In this document: positions 1 to 9,438 of the stretch, piece by piece
How positions within the stretch are numbered: the stretch's first letter is position 1
Layout: every line of letters starts with the position of its first letter
Notes under the pieces: model-generated
Database searches by the model: none
Seen by the model: the letters and a program-made list of their open reading frames with translations, nothing else
Told to the model about the DNA's origin: nothing
Program-made: the position numbers and the translations under genes
Origin: Paraglaciecola sp. T6c
Lineage (GTDB): Bacteria > Pseudomonadota > Gammaproteobacteria > Enterobacterales > Alteromonadaceae
Assembly: GCF_000014225.1 (NCBI RefSeq)
Contig: NC_008228.1
Span: 806,001-870,000 of the forward strand
Direction of reading: 5' to 3'
Length of the DNA: 64,000 nucleotides

Positions 1-1892
1 AATTTAGCGCAACAAATACATTTAGCGGCCCTAGCGAAACGCCAGTAATTGGGACTATATCGATTGAAAATGTTGGTATAGCAAACGCACCTTTCGTGCC
101 TGAAAATGGTTTCGCTACGGTCAGTTTTAGTGTTTCGTATACGGGAACGCCAACGTCGCTTGAATACGCCTTATTTAATTTTGAAACCGGCAATATTGTA
201 ACCCAATTTGCAACGTTTGATTCTTCGCCAAGTAATGAATCATCAATACTTACATTCACTGTACCCACCGCGAACACGCGTTACGGTATTCGAGTTCGAT
301 TTGGTAATAACAATAGTGTTATTGCTGAACAGTCTAAATCATGGCTTGCGTCAGACTTTGTAATCATGGGCGGGCAGTCTTTATTTCATCATTTAAATAC
401 TGATGATCCGTCACTATCACCCGCTGGAGTATATAAATACACCACTTCGGGTGGTGTGCATATCTCTACAGGTGGGCGCGGTCAAGCTGAGTTAGGTAAA
501 ATTATTGTTGCTGATTCGGGTGGTAGCGTTGTAATAAGTAACACCGCTATTGGTGGCACTTGTATGACCGAAGAATGTGCAATTGACAGGGGGGACGGTT
601 CTAATTACTGGTTTAACCCTGACAGTGCATTATCAAAATCTACAACTGACGCTATTGAATTATTAGCACCCCACGGTAAAGCAACAGCATTTGCCTTTGC
701 ACAAGGCCAAACTGATGCGGTAGTTGCATCTAATCCAGACACTTACCTTGCAAACCTAACGGCTGTAGTCGCTCGCGTTCGTGCATTAGTGACCGCACCT
801 GATGGAAGCGAACTACCCGTAGTTATAGGGATTTTGGGTAGAAATACAAGCTCCGGGTCCGATGCAACCGCGCAGGCAATACGTGAAAAGCAACTTGAAT
901 ATTTGGATAGCGATTCTAACGCCCAAGGCGTTTTCATGTACCCATATAGCACTGATGACGGGACTCACCCAGATGATTCAGGGGATATACTTCTAGGCCA
1001 AGCCGTTGGTAAGGTAATTGTTGGAGCCATTCCGCCTAAATTGACAGGCATCACACTAAGTCAAACCAAGGACGTGTTAACACTGACGTATGATTCAGAT
1101 TTAGCGAATGAAACCTATTCATTGGAGGGGATCAGGGTTGAAGCTGACGGAGGGGCTAAAACCATTTCTTCATTCGCTAGAACAGGCAATAGAACTGCGG
1201 ATATAACATTAACAAGCGCAATTACCGATGCTAGTGACATCGATGTTTATGTTGGTTGGGGGACTGGTAATACTAGCAATTTACTCACATATCCTAGCAG
1301 TAGTGCTGTTTCAGGGGTGTATGCACTACCTTTTGCGTCAAAAGGTAATGATTTTACAATTCAAAACACCGCCCCCACTGTATCAATAACTGGCGAAGCA
1401 TCATTAACCGCTGGTGCACCGGGCACTTACACCGCAAATATTAACGACCCAGACGCGGGCGATTCGCACACCTATATATGGCGCATCGTCAGTGGTGACG
1501 GTTCACTAAACGAAACTAATACCGCAAGCGTAACGCTTACATCAACGGTTAAAGCGGTGAGCAATACTGTGCGTTTAGGGTGCATTGTGCATGACGGCAC
1601 AGAGCCAAGCGAAGAAGCATTTTTTGATGTTACTGTGGCCGCTTACGTGCCACCCGTTCAAACAACCCAATCAACCCTACGATTAAAAATAGCCGGTTTA
1701 GCCATTGGCCTGCGCGATTTAACGCTTTTTGATATGCAAACTAAAGAATTACTGTTTACCGGTGATGTGCTGGTAAACAAGTACCGCGTGAATGTGCCGC
1801 TAACACCACCAAAAGGCACCAAGGTATTTGGCTGGCACGCCGGTAGCAACCCGCCCTATACCAGCACGGGTGTGTATGGGGTAACAGAATAA
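1..1892 (+). CDS. SGNH-hydrolase-like phage tail protein, 5' truncated by window edge
   Basis: The frame is open from base 3, so the true start is left of the window; the GTG at 96 is only the first possible internal start. The visible protein has SGNH/sialate-esterase features: GGQS near nt 369-380, a GQTDA block near nt 705-719 and a DGTH block (Asp codon at 957, His codon at 966), consistent with the nucleophile and Asp-His parts of a GDSL/SGNH esterase. An Ig/PKD-like beta segment follows (about nt 1370-1640) and a short C-terminal domain. Its place at the head of a baseplate/fibre cluster suggests a structural protein that deacetylates surface glycans during adsorption. The enzyme call rests on motifs only. 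Confidence 0.6.
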   Translation, partial: FSATNTFSGPSETPVIGTISIENVGIANAPFVPENGFATVSFSVSYTGTPTSLEYALFNFETGNIVTQFATFDSSPSNESSILTFTVPTANTRYGIRVRFGNNNSVIAEQSKSWLASDFVIMGGQSLFHHLNTDDPSLSPAGVYKYTTSGGVHISTGGRGQAELGKIIVADSGGSVVISNTAIGGTCMTEECAIDRGDGSNYWFNPDSALSKSTTDAIELLAPHGKATAFAFAQGQTDAVVASNPDTYLANLTAVVARVRALVTAPDGSELPVVIGILGRNTSSGSDATAQAIREKQLEYLDSDSNAQGVFMYPYSTDDGTHPDDSGDILLGQAVGKVIVGAIPPKLTGITLSQTKDVLTLTYDSDLANETYSLEGIRVEADGGAKTISSFARTGNRTADITLTSAITDASDIDVYVGWGTGNTSNLLTYPSSSAVSGVYALPFASKGNDFTIQNTAPTVSITGEASLTAGAPGTYTANINDPDAGDSHTYIWRIVSGDGSLNETNTASVTLTSTVKAVSNTVRLGCIVHDGTEPSEEAFFDVTVAAYVPPVQTTQSTLRLKIAGLAIGLRDLTLFDMQTKELLFTGDVLVNKYRVNVPLTPPKGTKVFGWHAGSNPPYTSTGVYGVTE

Positions 1893-2287
1893 TGTTGAAC
1901 CATGTTGGGTCAGTTAATAGCGTTTTGCCAGAAGTAGACACCAACCCTGTGGTGGTGATTGGTGACAGTAATATTGATTTATACATTACCGATGACGATT
2001 TAACGCTGAACAGCACGGGCGAACCCTATTTAGTCAGTGGCCGGTTAGCCATTGCCCAAGATATAAAGCACATGATCCGCGAGACCGGTTACGTGGTGCG
2101 CATGATTGGTGAACGCAGTTCAGATTTGCGTCAGCACTACATGAAGTTGATAGAGATTGAAATGGAAGAAGACCGCCGCTTAACACCAGGCACGGCCAAG
2201 GTCACTGAATTGAGCATAAACACCTTAACGGTTACGGCCAACACCGTTGAATACGGCCCGTTAAACATAGGGGTAACTTATGGCTGA
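1892..2287 (+). CDS. DUF2590-like phage baseplate-region protein
   Basis: A 131-residue protein whose ATG overlaps the TAA of the upstream gene by one base (TAATG). I recognise it as resembling the DUF2590 family found in P2-like phages of marine gammaproteobacteria, located directly before the baseplate J gene. In P2 that place is taken by the gp25-like W protein, so a wedge role is plausible. It has no signal peptide or membrane segment. Family assignment is from memory of the pattern IGDSNIDLYITDDDL; function is inferred from position. Confidence 0.55.
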   Translation: MLNHVGSVNSVLPEVDTNPVVVIGDSNIDLYITDDDLTLNSTGEPYLVSGRLAIAQDIKHMIRETGYVVRMIGERSSDLRQHYMKLIEIEMEEDRRLTPGTAKVTELSINTLTVTANTVEYGPLNIGVTYG

Positions 2288-3443
2288 TGTAGATTTTAAA
2301 GCAATGTTGGCAGCTGATAATGTGCCGGTTGAAAGTGAAGAATTAAGCCTGATTTGGCAAAACGAGCTAGCCGCACAGGGTAGCCCCATTACTAACGACA
2401 GCAAATATTCACCGTTTAGAAAACTGATCGACGCGATAATGGTAGCCCCCGCAAAAACGATTGTGGATGCCATGATCAACACCACCTTACCTGCACAATT
2501 TTTAATGACTGCCAAGGGCGATGCATTATTGCTAAAAGGCGAGGCGCGTTTACTGAGCCCATTAAGCGCAACTAAGGCGCAAGGCGTAATAGACGTAAAC
2601 CGCACATTAACCGATACCGTATTAGTCATTGAAGCCGGTTTTGTTTTACAAAGCCCTGCGATAAACGGCGTTAATTACGCCGTGGTAACAACCGAACAAT
2701 TAACACTAAGTGTTGGCGTAGCGACCGGACAAGTGGCCGTTGAAGCCGTTGAAGTAGGTAGCGCCTATAACTTGGCTGCGGGTTATTACAACGTGCAAGT
2801 AGCCCCCATTGATGATGTAACCATGAGTAATGGCAATGCGTGGTTAACGCAGCCAGGCACAGACGATGAAACCGACGACGATTTTAGGCTAAGGGTTAAA
2901 AATCAATTTAATTTGGTGGGTGACTACCACATCGACGCCGTTTACAAAGGCATGTTGGCCGAGCAGTTCGGCATTCGCACCAGTGATATTTTTATACAAC
3001 ACAATGCCCCAAGGGGACCAGGCACCGCGAATTGCTATATTTTGCTGCCTATTGGCAACGCGAGCCCTGAATTTATAGCCAGCATAAACGAATACATTAC
3101 CGACGAGGGCAACCACGGCCATGGTGATGATGTGCAAGTATTTGCGATACCAGAAACCAACCACGATGTCAGTGTGAGTGTATGGCCGGTCAGTGGGTTA
3201 AGCGTGGCTGAAATTAATTTGCTGCAAAGTAATATCAGCAGTTTTATACGCGCTGCATTTAGAGAGAACGACGCCTACACAGTGACCACAACGTTGCCAG
3301 GTGCGGTATTCAGCTTTAGCAGACTAACCCAAGAGTTGCACAGCAAATTTCCTAAAATTGACCGTTTGGTATTTGCTAACGGTGATATACAAAGCGGTTT
3401 AAGTATTCCACGTTTAAGTGATTTATCGGTGCTAATGCAATGA
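2280..3443 (+). CDS. Baseplate J/gp47 family protein
   Basis: A 387-residue protein matching baseplate J of contractile phages in length and in features such as the N-terminal helical part, the central segment around PGTDDETDDDFRLRV and the late ITDEGNHGHGDDVQVFAIP segment. Baseplate J (T4 gp6-like) forms the inner wedge of the baseplate and couples tail-fibre signals to sheath contraction. It overlaps the preceding gene by 8 bp and the following tail protein I gene by 4 bp, the usual J-I order of P2-type phages. Confidence 0.85.
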   Translation: MADVDFKAMLAADNVPVESEELSLIWQNELAAQGSPITNDSKYSPFRKLIDAIMVAPAKTIVDAMINTTLPAQFLMTAKGDALLLKGEARLLSPLSATKAQGVIDVNRTLTDTVLVIEAGFVLQSPAINGVNYAVVTTEQLTLSVGVATGQVAVEAVEVGSAYNLAAGYYNVQVAPIDDVTMSNGNAWLTQPGTDDETDDDFRLRVKNQFNLVGDYHIDAVYKGMLAEQFGIRTSDIFIQHNAPRGPGTANCYILLPIGNASPEFIASINEYITDEGNHGHGDDVQVFAIPETNHDVSVSVWPVSGLSVAEINLLQSNISSFIRAAFRENDAYTVTTTLPGAVFSFSRLTQELHSKFPKIDRLVFANGDIQSGLSIPRLSDLSVLMQ

Positions 3444-3970
3444 TAAATATTCAATTACCTTTTTGGTTAAACGATGAAAACGCCGAAGCGTTAAAAGCCG
3501 CAGCCCAGCAGTTTTGGCAAAAAATAGCAGGTCATTCACAGTGGCAATTAGGCCAAGTAGACCCACTAAACTGCACTGAAGCCGTGCTTGATTTGCTGGC
3601 ATGGGAAAAAGACGTTGAACGCTTACCACTTGAAAGCCTAGAAATGTTTCGGTTGCGGGTAAATTACGCGTATGTCAACGCCCAAGACGCGGGAAGCGTG
3701 GCAGGAATGTTGGCCATATTTGAGCGTTTAAACATTGAAATTATTGACATGTACGAACGCCATTATGTTGATGATTGGGACGTGATCACTATTCAAGTGA
3801 CTGAGCAGCAATTGAGTGAAAACAACGATTTATTTAATCAAATTATTGCCCAATATGGCCGCACATGCCGCCGCTACGAATTAACTAACGACGCGGTAAC
3901 CGGCACCAATTTAGCCGTGTGGGAATTCAGCGGCAGCCAAGAATTTACAGAGGTAGAATATGTCGAATAG
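3440..3970 (+). CDS. Phage tail protein I (P2 gpI-like)
   Basis: A 176-residue protein immediately after baseplate J with an ATGA overlap. It has the gpI pattern of an N-terminal LPFWLN segment, a conserved CTEAVLDLLAWEKDVE stretch and a short beta-rich end. In P2-type phages gpI joins the baseplate wedge to the tail fibre. Synteny with J and with the fibre gene that follows (overlap 11 bp) supports the call. Confidence 0.75.
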   Translation: MINIQLPFWLNDENAEALKAAAQQFWQKIAGHSQWQLGQVDPLNCTEAVLDLLAWEKDVERLPLESLEMFRLRVNYAYVNAQDAGSVAGMLAIFERLNIEIIDMYERHYVDDWDVITIQVTEQQLSENNDLFNQIIAQYGRTCRRYELTNDAVTGTNLAVWEFSGSQEFTEVEYVE

Positions 3971-4709
3971 CGGATTATTAACCACCGATGGCCATGCATT
4001 AATAGCGGCAAAAATAGCCGCTGACGCAAAGCTGAATATCACCACATTTAAGTTTGCCAACGTGAACGGGTTAGACCCAAACACCCTGCCTGAAAACTAC
4101 AGCCAAAGTGAACCCACCGCAGATTTGGTGCACACCATGGCTGTAACCCGTGCTGGTAGCATAAATAGTGACACTGTGGTGTATAGCGCCGTACTCGATA
4201 CCACCATAGGTGATTTTAATTTCAATTGGATCGGCCTATACGACGAAAACGACACCCTTGTATTTATTAAGTACACGGCCATGCAATACAAAACGGGTGA
4301 TATCTTTGGGGGTGGCAACAACTTAACCCGCAACTTTGCATTGAAGTTTACCGGCGCAGCAGAGGTAACAAACATCACCATACCCGCTGAAAGCTGGCAG
4401 TTTGATGTAAGCGAAAAGATTTTTGAGCGCTTAGATTGGCAACCCATTTATGTAGATACCATGGCGATTGAGGGGTTTAGATACCGCTTAATGAACCCGG
4501 TCACGCTCACAATACCTGAAGCGCAAAACAAGAGTATTCACATTGTGGGCGATGTAGACAGCGGCATTAGTTTGGCGTCACCGGCGACAGTACTTGTTCA
4601 AAACAATGGGCCAATACGCACCACGCGGGGCGAGTACAGCGAATTTTTATTAACCAAGAACGAGTCAACTTGGCGAATTGATTATGTGGATGGGGTAGCA
4701 ACATTATGA
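3960..4709 (+). CDS. Tail-collar fibre protein (DUF3751-like)
   Basis: A 249-residue protein beginning with the segment NSGLLTTDGHALIAAKIAAD, typical of the N-terminal attachment domain of P2/Mu-type tail fibres (DUF3751 family). This domain docks the fibre on the baseplate. The C-terminal 100 residues have beta-rich sequence without collagen-like repeats. It is short for a complete adhesive fibre, so host contact is probably made by it together with the next gene product. The gene overlaps its neighbours by 11 bp and 4 bp. Confidence 0.75.
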   Translation: MSNSGLLTTDGHALIAAKIAADAKLNITTFKFANVNGLDPNTLPENYSQSEPTADLVHTMAVTRAGSINSDTVVYSAVLDTTIGDFNFNWIGLYDENDTLVFIKYTAMQYKTGDIFGGGNNLTRNFALKFTGAAEVTNITIPAESWQFDVSEKIFERLDWQPIYVDTMAIEGFRYRLMNPVTLTIPEAQNKSIHIVGDVDSGISLASPATVLVQNNGPIRTTRGEYSEFLLTKNESTWRIDYVDGVATL

Positions 4710-5911
4710 GTGCAATTAGAGACAGAGATTTATCGGGTGGTAGCGATACCGGTAGCATTACCCAAAGCGTAGTGAAAAGCCCGTTTGCCCTTAGAACAGG
4801 GCGTGAATATTTATTGGCTGATTATCCTGATGCCGTCGAATTTCCTTCTGGTTTGATGCCGTTGGCCATTGAGCAAAACATAACATTGATAAACCCGTAT
4901 ACAACAAAACAGGGTGTATATGTTGGCCGCAGCGGTAATTTGATAATTCAGGTAACAAAAACCGCTACTTCGACACGTTTCCAACTTAGTGTTGATGCAG
5001 GGGTGAATTGGCAACAAATACAAACACCATCAACATACAACATCGATAGCTTTTGGAAGTTCGCCCTAGCACCAGACGGCACAACAATATTTGCGTGGTG
5101 GTTTAACCAAATTAACAACCAAACACACACGGCCAATATTATAAGTTATGACAATGGCGGCACGTTTGAAAGCGGTGTGCACGATGGTTTGGTTAGTGCT
5201 GGGGTTACATATTCAGGCTCTACAGTATTGGCAGCCGCCTTTAGTGTTGACAGCCAGACTATGTATGTAGCGACTAAGTACGATGGAATATATAAAAGCG
5301 TAAGGGAGTCAGGCGAGTTTTTAACATTTACATTGCTTGCTAATTTCAGAATTTTAGACGAAAGCACGTTTGAAAAAATGTTTGTAGTGGATGACATAAA
5401 CCCAGCAGACCCAGCATACGGAAATATTGTATTTTCACACAATGAGGGCGTAGTGGTGTTTGACAGCGCAGGCAATGTGTTGGCTGATGAAATTACGGAA
5501 GATAACGACGGCCCAAGTATTTACAAAAACGGCGTATTTATTAGTAAGCGGTATTATTCGGTTGACGGTGGTTTGTCAGTAAGAAAACACAACCAAACAG
5601 TGGGTACATTTGCGGTGAATAATGCTGATGACATGCATGATTTATTACTAACCGATAACAAACTATTGGTGGGTTATTTAATAGACGAACAGGTCAGAGA
5701 TAACGGCGATTTTGGGGCCACATTTAACGGTGAGGCAACAACAGAGGTGTTACCAGCAATAGACGGCACCGCGAATATGTCGATCAGAACAACTGAAAAC
5801 AACTTTGCAGTGTTGGCCAGTGTTGAAAAAGACCCGCTTAAGTTTTACGTGCCCTATATTAGCAATACGTTAGGGCCACGGGGCGAGTCATTAAACTTGG
5901 TGAGAATTTAA
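4706..5911 (+). CDS. Asp-box (BNR-like) phage tail protein, putative receptor-binding
   Basis: A 401-residue protein of no assigned family. Three segments resemble Asp-boxes (Ser-x-Asp-x-Gly-x-x): SVDAGVNW near residue 94, SYDNGGTF near residue 149 and SVDGGLSV near residue 291. Asp-boxes mark blades of beta-propellers in sialidases and glycan-binding proteins. Set directly after the fibre gene (ATGA overlap), it may be the distal receptor-binding or glycan-degrading part of the tail. No catalytic sialidase arginine triad was identified, so a binding role is as likely as an enzymatic one. Confidence 0.5.
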   Translation: MSAIRDRDLSGGSDTGSITQSVVKSPFALRTGREYLLADYPDAVEFPSGLMPLAIEQNITLINPYTTKQGVYVGRSGNLIIQVTKTATSTRFQLSVDAGVNWQQIQTPSTYNIDSFWKFALAPDGTTIFAWWFNQINNQTHTANIISYDNGGTFESGVHDGLVSAGVTYSGSTVLAAAFSVDSQTMYVATKYDGIYKSVRESGEFLTFTLLANFRILDESTFEKMFVVDDINPADPAYGNIVFSHNEGVVVFDSAGNVLADEITEDNDGPSIYKNGVFISKRYYSVDGGLSVRKHNQTVGTFAVNNADDMHDLLLTDNKLLVGYLIDEQVRDNGDFGATFNGEATTEVLPAIDGTANMSIRTTENNFAVLASVEKDPLKFYVPYISNTLGPRGESLNLVRI

Positions 5912-5912
5912 C

Positions 5913-6518
5913 ATGCAGGGTTATTTAATTGATATTACCGGCTTGTTTATTCGTGAAGTTGAGCTTGTCAAAGGGCAAGCGATACCCCGCAGCATTGTGA
6001 CCACTGAGCCCATGGCGGCAACGGATGGTTTAACCCCCAAATGGATGGGTAACCGCTGGGAATTGGTAGACACTGAGAGCCAAACAACGACAGCACCAAC
6101 GCCGCAACCTACCGCACCACAAATACCCGTGTTGGGTATGGCAAATCTAGTGCTAAGTGACGGTGATGATAACGTGATCACGCCTTACCAAAATGCCCAG
6201 AATAAATGTATGTTCACGCCTAAAACGTTGTTGAAAGTGTCACTTGATATTGTTGATAGCATGGGCAATGTAGTAGACATAAGCATTGATAACTTAAAGT
6301 TGGTTATGCAAGAGCAGGCCGACGACCAACCCAATGGCCGTGAAGAGTATTTAACCGTAAACATTGCCAACGGCCATGTTACGGGAGAATTTCAGTTTGA
6401 TGATAGCCGCAATTATAAGATAACAGCCGAGCGGAATAACCGAGGGTTAGACCGTTATTACACACCTGAATTACCCCCGTTTTATTTGGCATTTGACACA
6501 CTTGATTGGTTGTCATGA
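5913..6518 (+). CDS. Phage tail-region protein of unknown function
   Basis: A 201-residue protein following the Asp-box protein with a 1-bp gap. Residues 1-55 (MQGYLIDITGLFIREVEL ... GNRWELVD) resemble the small accessory or chaperone proteins that often follow fibre genes. A Thr/Pro/Gln-rich linker (about residues 57-72) then leads to a beta-rich domain with an SDGDDNVITPYQN segment. No family is assigned with certainty. A fibre-assembly or decoration role is inferred only from position. Confidence 0.5.
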   Translation: MQGYLIDITGLFIREVELVKGQAIPRSIVTTEPMAATDGLTPKWMGNRWELVDTESQTTTAPTPQPTAPQIPVLGMANLVLSDGDDNVITPYQNAQNKCMFTPKTLLKVSLDIVDSMGNVVDISIDNLKLVMQEQADDQPNGREEYLTVNIANGHVTGEFQFDDSRNYKITAERNNRGLDRYYTPELPPFYLAFDTLDWLS

Positions 6519-6535
6519 TGAATTGGAATTAAGCA

Positions 6536-7276
6536 ATGAGCTGGCAAGACATTTCACTAGCAGTACCAAATAGCATTCAAAGTGCTGCAGCATTGGCAGA
6601 TTTACACGCACTGGCCACAAGCGTAAGCGCGGTATTAATACACCCATTCCAATATGGTGTAGGTGAGGGGGATTCGCCCACTGTGTTGTCGTTTACCAAC
6701 GCGGTTAATGCCTTAGCGGTAAAATTAGACGAAGGTAAACATGATGCCGTGGTGTGCGTGGCGTTTGCTGCCAGTACCCTAAGCCAATTAGGTACCGATG
6801 TACAAAGCGCAATTGATAACATGGGCTTGCTGTGGTTGCTCAGCGTTAAACAACGCGCCAGCTTATTAAATGACTTAGAAAGCGCCAAATTCACCATTGT
6901 TGAGCCAAGTTTAACCCCTGTTTTACAGCGCACTAAACACACTGTTCTGCATGCTGGAAAAGTGGCCGAGTGCTACAACGCCAAAGCCATTGAGTTGACG
7001 AACGAAGAAGCAAAAACCGCTATTGGTGACATAGCCGCAGAGCTAAGCACATTTGAAAGCAAGAAAGTGGATCACGACAGTGTGGCAACAAGCGCCCTAA
7101 GCAGTGTTGAATTTGGCAGTGTGAAAGGATTGGCGTTTAAAGCCAGTGGCAGCAATTTAGGTGCACAAGTTAAAAGCGCAGCGGGTCCAGGCAGTGAAAA
7201 AAGCCTGACCGCGATTTTATGCTTTATGGGCACTGAAAATGAATTAACTTTGCTCAGCGAATTGGTAGGCCTGTAA
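6536..7276 (+). CDS. Phage structural protein of unknown function
   Basis: A 246-residue, mostly helical and alanine-rich soluble protein with no signal peptide or recognisable domain. Its stop overlaps the ATG of the next gene (TAATG), showing translational coupling within the tail operon. By position between fibre and hub genes it is probably a tail or baseplate component. I do not recognise the family. Confidence 0.6.
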   Translation: MSWQDISLAVPNSIQSAAALADLHALATSVSAVLIHPFQYGVGEGDSPTVLSFTNAVNALAVKLDEGKHDAVVCVAFAASTLSQLGTDVQSAIDNMGLLWLLSVKQRASLLNDLESAKFTIVEPSLTPVLQRTKHTVLHAGKVAECYNAKAIELTNEEAKTAIGDIAAELSTFESKKVDHDSVATSALSSVEFGSVKGLAFKASGSNLGAQVKSAAGPGSEKSLTAILCFMGTENELTLLSELVGL

Positions 7277-7812
7277 TGACAATAAAGTTGGTGTTAGACG
7301 GTAACCAATTACCCGGCAGTGAATTGCGCTTAAGCGTGAATTACTCGATTGAGTCAGATGATTTAAGCGGCCAAGGTAGCAGCACCACGGATGCTGAAAC
7401 GGGCGACAAAGCCCAAATTGTTCGTGTGCGTGTGCTTATTCCCCACGCTAAACCAGAAGACTTAAAAACCATTAGAGACTTAGCAGGCCAACGTGATGAA
7501 GACGGCAGCCGTCATGTATTCACTATTGTGAATGACACCACAGAAGCCATGTCGATTAAACAGGTTAAGTTTAATGCTGAGTTTCTTGTAAAAGAGGACG
7601 ATGCCAAAAAAGCATGGTGGGTTAACTTCATATTGAAAGAACACCGCAGCGTGGCCGAGAAAGTACAAGAGCAACAAGACCTAAGCGAGAAAACAGAGGT
7701 TGAGCAAACCACACCCAGTGCCACTGAAGTTGATAGAGAGGAAATAAAGCAGCTAACCACATTCGAACAATGGTTACAGCAAGGCGAGTATTGGTTTACT
7801 GATGAAAATTAA
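7276..7812 (+). CDS. Putative baseplate-complex protein
   Basis: A 178-residue protein with a beta-rich N-terminal 110 residues (LVLDGNQLPGSELRLSVNYSI) that resembles small baseplate-complex proteins of marine P2-like phages. An acidic, glutamate-rich C-terminal tail follows (about residues 120-178). It overlaps the next gene by 11 bp. Its place just before the hub and spike genes supports a baseplate role; the family call is tentative. Confidence 0.5.
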   Translation: MTIKLVLDGNQLPGSELRLSVNYSIESDDLSGQGSSTTDAETGDKAQIVRVRVLIPHAKPEDLKTIRDLAGQRDEDGSRHVFTIVNDTTEAMSIKQVKFNAEFLVKEDDAKKAWWVNFILKEHRSVAEKVQEQQDLSEKTEVEQTTPSATEVDREEIKQLTTFEQWLQQGEYWFTDEN

Positions 7813-8479
7813 TAAACGCTTGATCATTGCGGATAATGAAGTACTGCTAGTCAAAGAAGACATAAACCTAGCATTGAACTGGGCAGGCAAAGCCAGCTTT
7901 ATCATTGGCAGTGACGAAGAACTAAAAGGCCTGGTTAAATATCAAATCGGCATTGGCTCATTCGACACTTTGCACAGTGCATTTATTGGCGTTGTTGATA
8001 GCTGTATTCAACTGGCCAAAGGAAAATGGCAAGTTATCGCCCGTGAACTAACGGGGGTATTAGATGAAAAGAACCCCATTAATTTACGTCATTGCACCTT
8101 GAATGACGTATTAAAAGCCATATCAAGCATTACCGGCTTAAAGTTCGTCACACCAGACAAGCCTTATTCGACAAAGAAAATACCGTACTTCTACCACACG
8201 GGCACGGCTACCCAACAAATGCAGGCCATTGGTGCAGCGTTTTCGATACTCAATTTCACCTGGTATTTGCAGAGCAACCAAACATGTTTTGTGGGCGCTT
8301 ATGAAGATAGCTTCGGCTACGACAAAGCACTTGAAGTAGCAGCACACCAAGCAATAAAGGTTGACGGTAAAACAATGAAACTGCCATTGCTGCCAGCACT
8401 GCGCCCAGGTGTAAAAATAAACGGCAATAAAATCACTGAATTAAAGATTGAAGGATCTTTCATGGTGGCGAAATGGTAA
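7802..8479 (+). CDS. gpD-like baseplate hub protein
   Basis: A 225-residue protein directly upstream of the spike gene and overlapping it by 7 bp. Its pattern (short beta-rich start, central FDTLHSAFIGVVDSC segment, and a TLNDVLKAISSITGLKF segment seen in tail-hub proteins) fits the gpD/gp27 hub family on which the spike trimer sits. It is shorter than P2 gpD (about 390 aa), so it may represent a reduced hub. Assignment rests on synteny and general pattern. Confidence 0.5.
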   Translation: MKINKRLIIADNEVLLVKEDINLALNWAGKASFIIGSDEELKGLVKYQIGIGSFDTLHSAFIGVVDSCIQLAKGKWQVIARELTGVLDEKNPINLRHCTLNDVLKAISSITGLKFVTPDKPYSTKKIPYFYHTGTATQQMQAIGAAFSILNFTWYLQSNQTCFVGAYEDSFGYDKALEVAAHQAIKVDGKTMKLPLLPALRPGVKINGNKITELKIEGSFMVAKW

Positions 8480-9438
8480 AGGTTATCGAGAGAATTCTAA
8501 AACGCTTGTTGCCCGAACTGTTCAGTGGTTACCACTTGCCTATGCTGGCCAAGGTGGTAGCAATAGCCGACGCACCAGAAGACCCAAACATTGTGGATGC
8601 ATTCAGACCACGCTTTGCGGTTGATATCGCAATACTCACCGCCAATGGTGAAGTAAACAAGAAGCTACCCGTTTACCACAGCGTACCATTACCAGTGAAT
8701 ATGGCAGGGCTAGACCAAGGCATGTGGGGTTTTCCCCAGCCGGGCACCACAGTTGAAGTAGCATTCGCATACGGCAACCCAAACAAACCATTTATTCGCA
8801 CTGTGCTAAGTTCAGAGCTAACCACCCCAGAAGTAAACAATGGTGATCTGGTATGGCAGCATTCACCAGGCATACATCAAAAAGCCGACAGTGCAGGTAA
8901 TTGGCAGCGCCACACAGACAAAAGCATTGAAGATAAAAGCATCAACCGATTAGTTGAAGCACTACAGGACGTGCAGAACTACCAGCAGTCGACAATCACC
9001 ACAGCAACAAACAGCACTGAGCAAGTAGGCGCAACAAAAACCATTGAAGCCATGGGCGCAATGAAGCTAACCGCAGGCGAAGAAGCATTATTGTTAGCGT
9101 TGAAGGATCTTAAGCTAGCAAGCAATAAAGCACTGCGTACATACTCAAAAGAAAACACAGAGATAAAAACAGACCAAGAGCTAAACGCTATTGCCAAAAC
9201 ACTGGCCCACATAGAAGTGTCCGAGGGCACATGCTGGTTTGGTAGTTCAGACGTTAATGCAATAAAAATACTGGTAGACCTAATCGGTGTGGTTAGCGCC
9301 ATGGCCGATACATTATCAAAACATACTCACCCGCACGGCACACCGAACACAGCCGCGCCAATCCAAGCCAGTGATTTTACTGGTCAGAAGTCAGACGCAG
9401 ACGCACTAAAAGCTGACCTAGAACCCATCACAGAGTAA
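8473..9438 (+). CDS. Baseplate assembly protein V / tail spike
   Basis: A 321-residue protein with an N-terminal OB-fold-like segment (about residues 17-130, including MAGLDQGMWGFPQPGTTVEVAFAYG in shortened form) typical of gpV/gp5-N spike proteins. The C-terminal repetitive part ends with an HTHPHG motif near residue 281. HxH motifs in this place bind the metal ion that sharpens the membrane-piercing tip in P2-type spikes (established for the family). It is the last gene of the tail cluster. Confidence 0.75.
   Translation: MVKVIERILKRLLPELFSGYHLPMLAKVVAIADAPEDPNIVDAFRPRFAVDIAILTANGEVNKKLPVYHSVPLPVNMAGLDQGMWGFPQPGTTVEVAFAYGNPNKPFIRTVLSSELTTPEVNNGDLVWQHSPGIHQKADSAGNWQRHTDKSIEDKSINRLVEALQDVQNYQQSTITTATNSTEQVGATKTIEAMGAMKLTAGEEALLLALKDLKLASNKALRTYSKENTEIKTDQELNAIAKTLAHIEVSEGTCWFGSSDVNAIKILVDLIGVVSAMADTLSKHTHPHGTPNTAAPIQASDFTGQKSDADALKADLEPITE

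Larger units (their letters stand above)
1..9438 (+). mobile_element. Right end of a contractile-tail prophage or tailocin (partial)
   Basis: Ten consecutive + strand genes, most overlapping by a few bases, encode baseplate, tail-fibre and spike proteins of the P2/Mu type. No capsid, terminase, lysis or integrase gene lies in the window, so the element continues to the left and a tail-only particle (tailocin) cannot be excluded. The cluster stops at 9438 and the host gene mrcA starts at 9925, so the right boundary lies in that gap. I could not identify an attachment repeat because the left end is outside the window. Confidence 0.85.
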
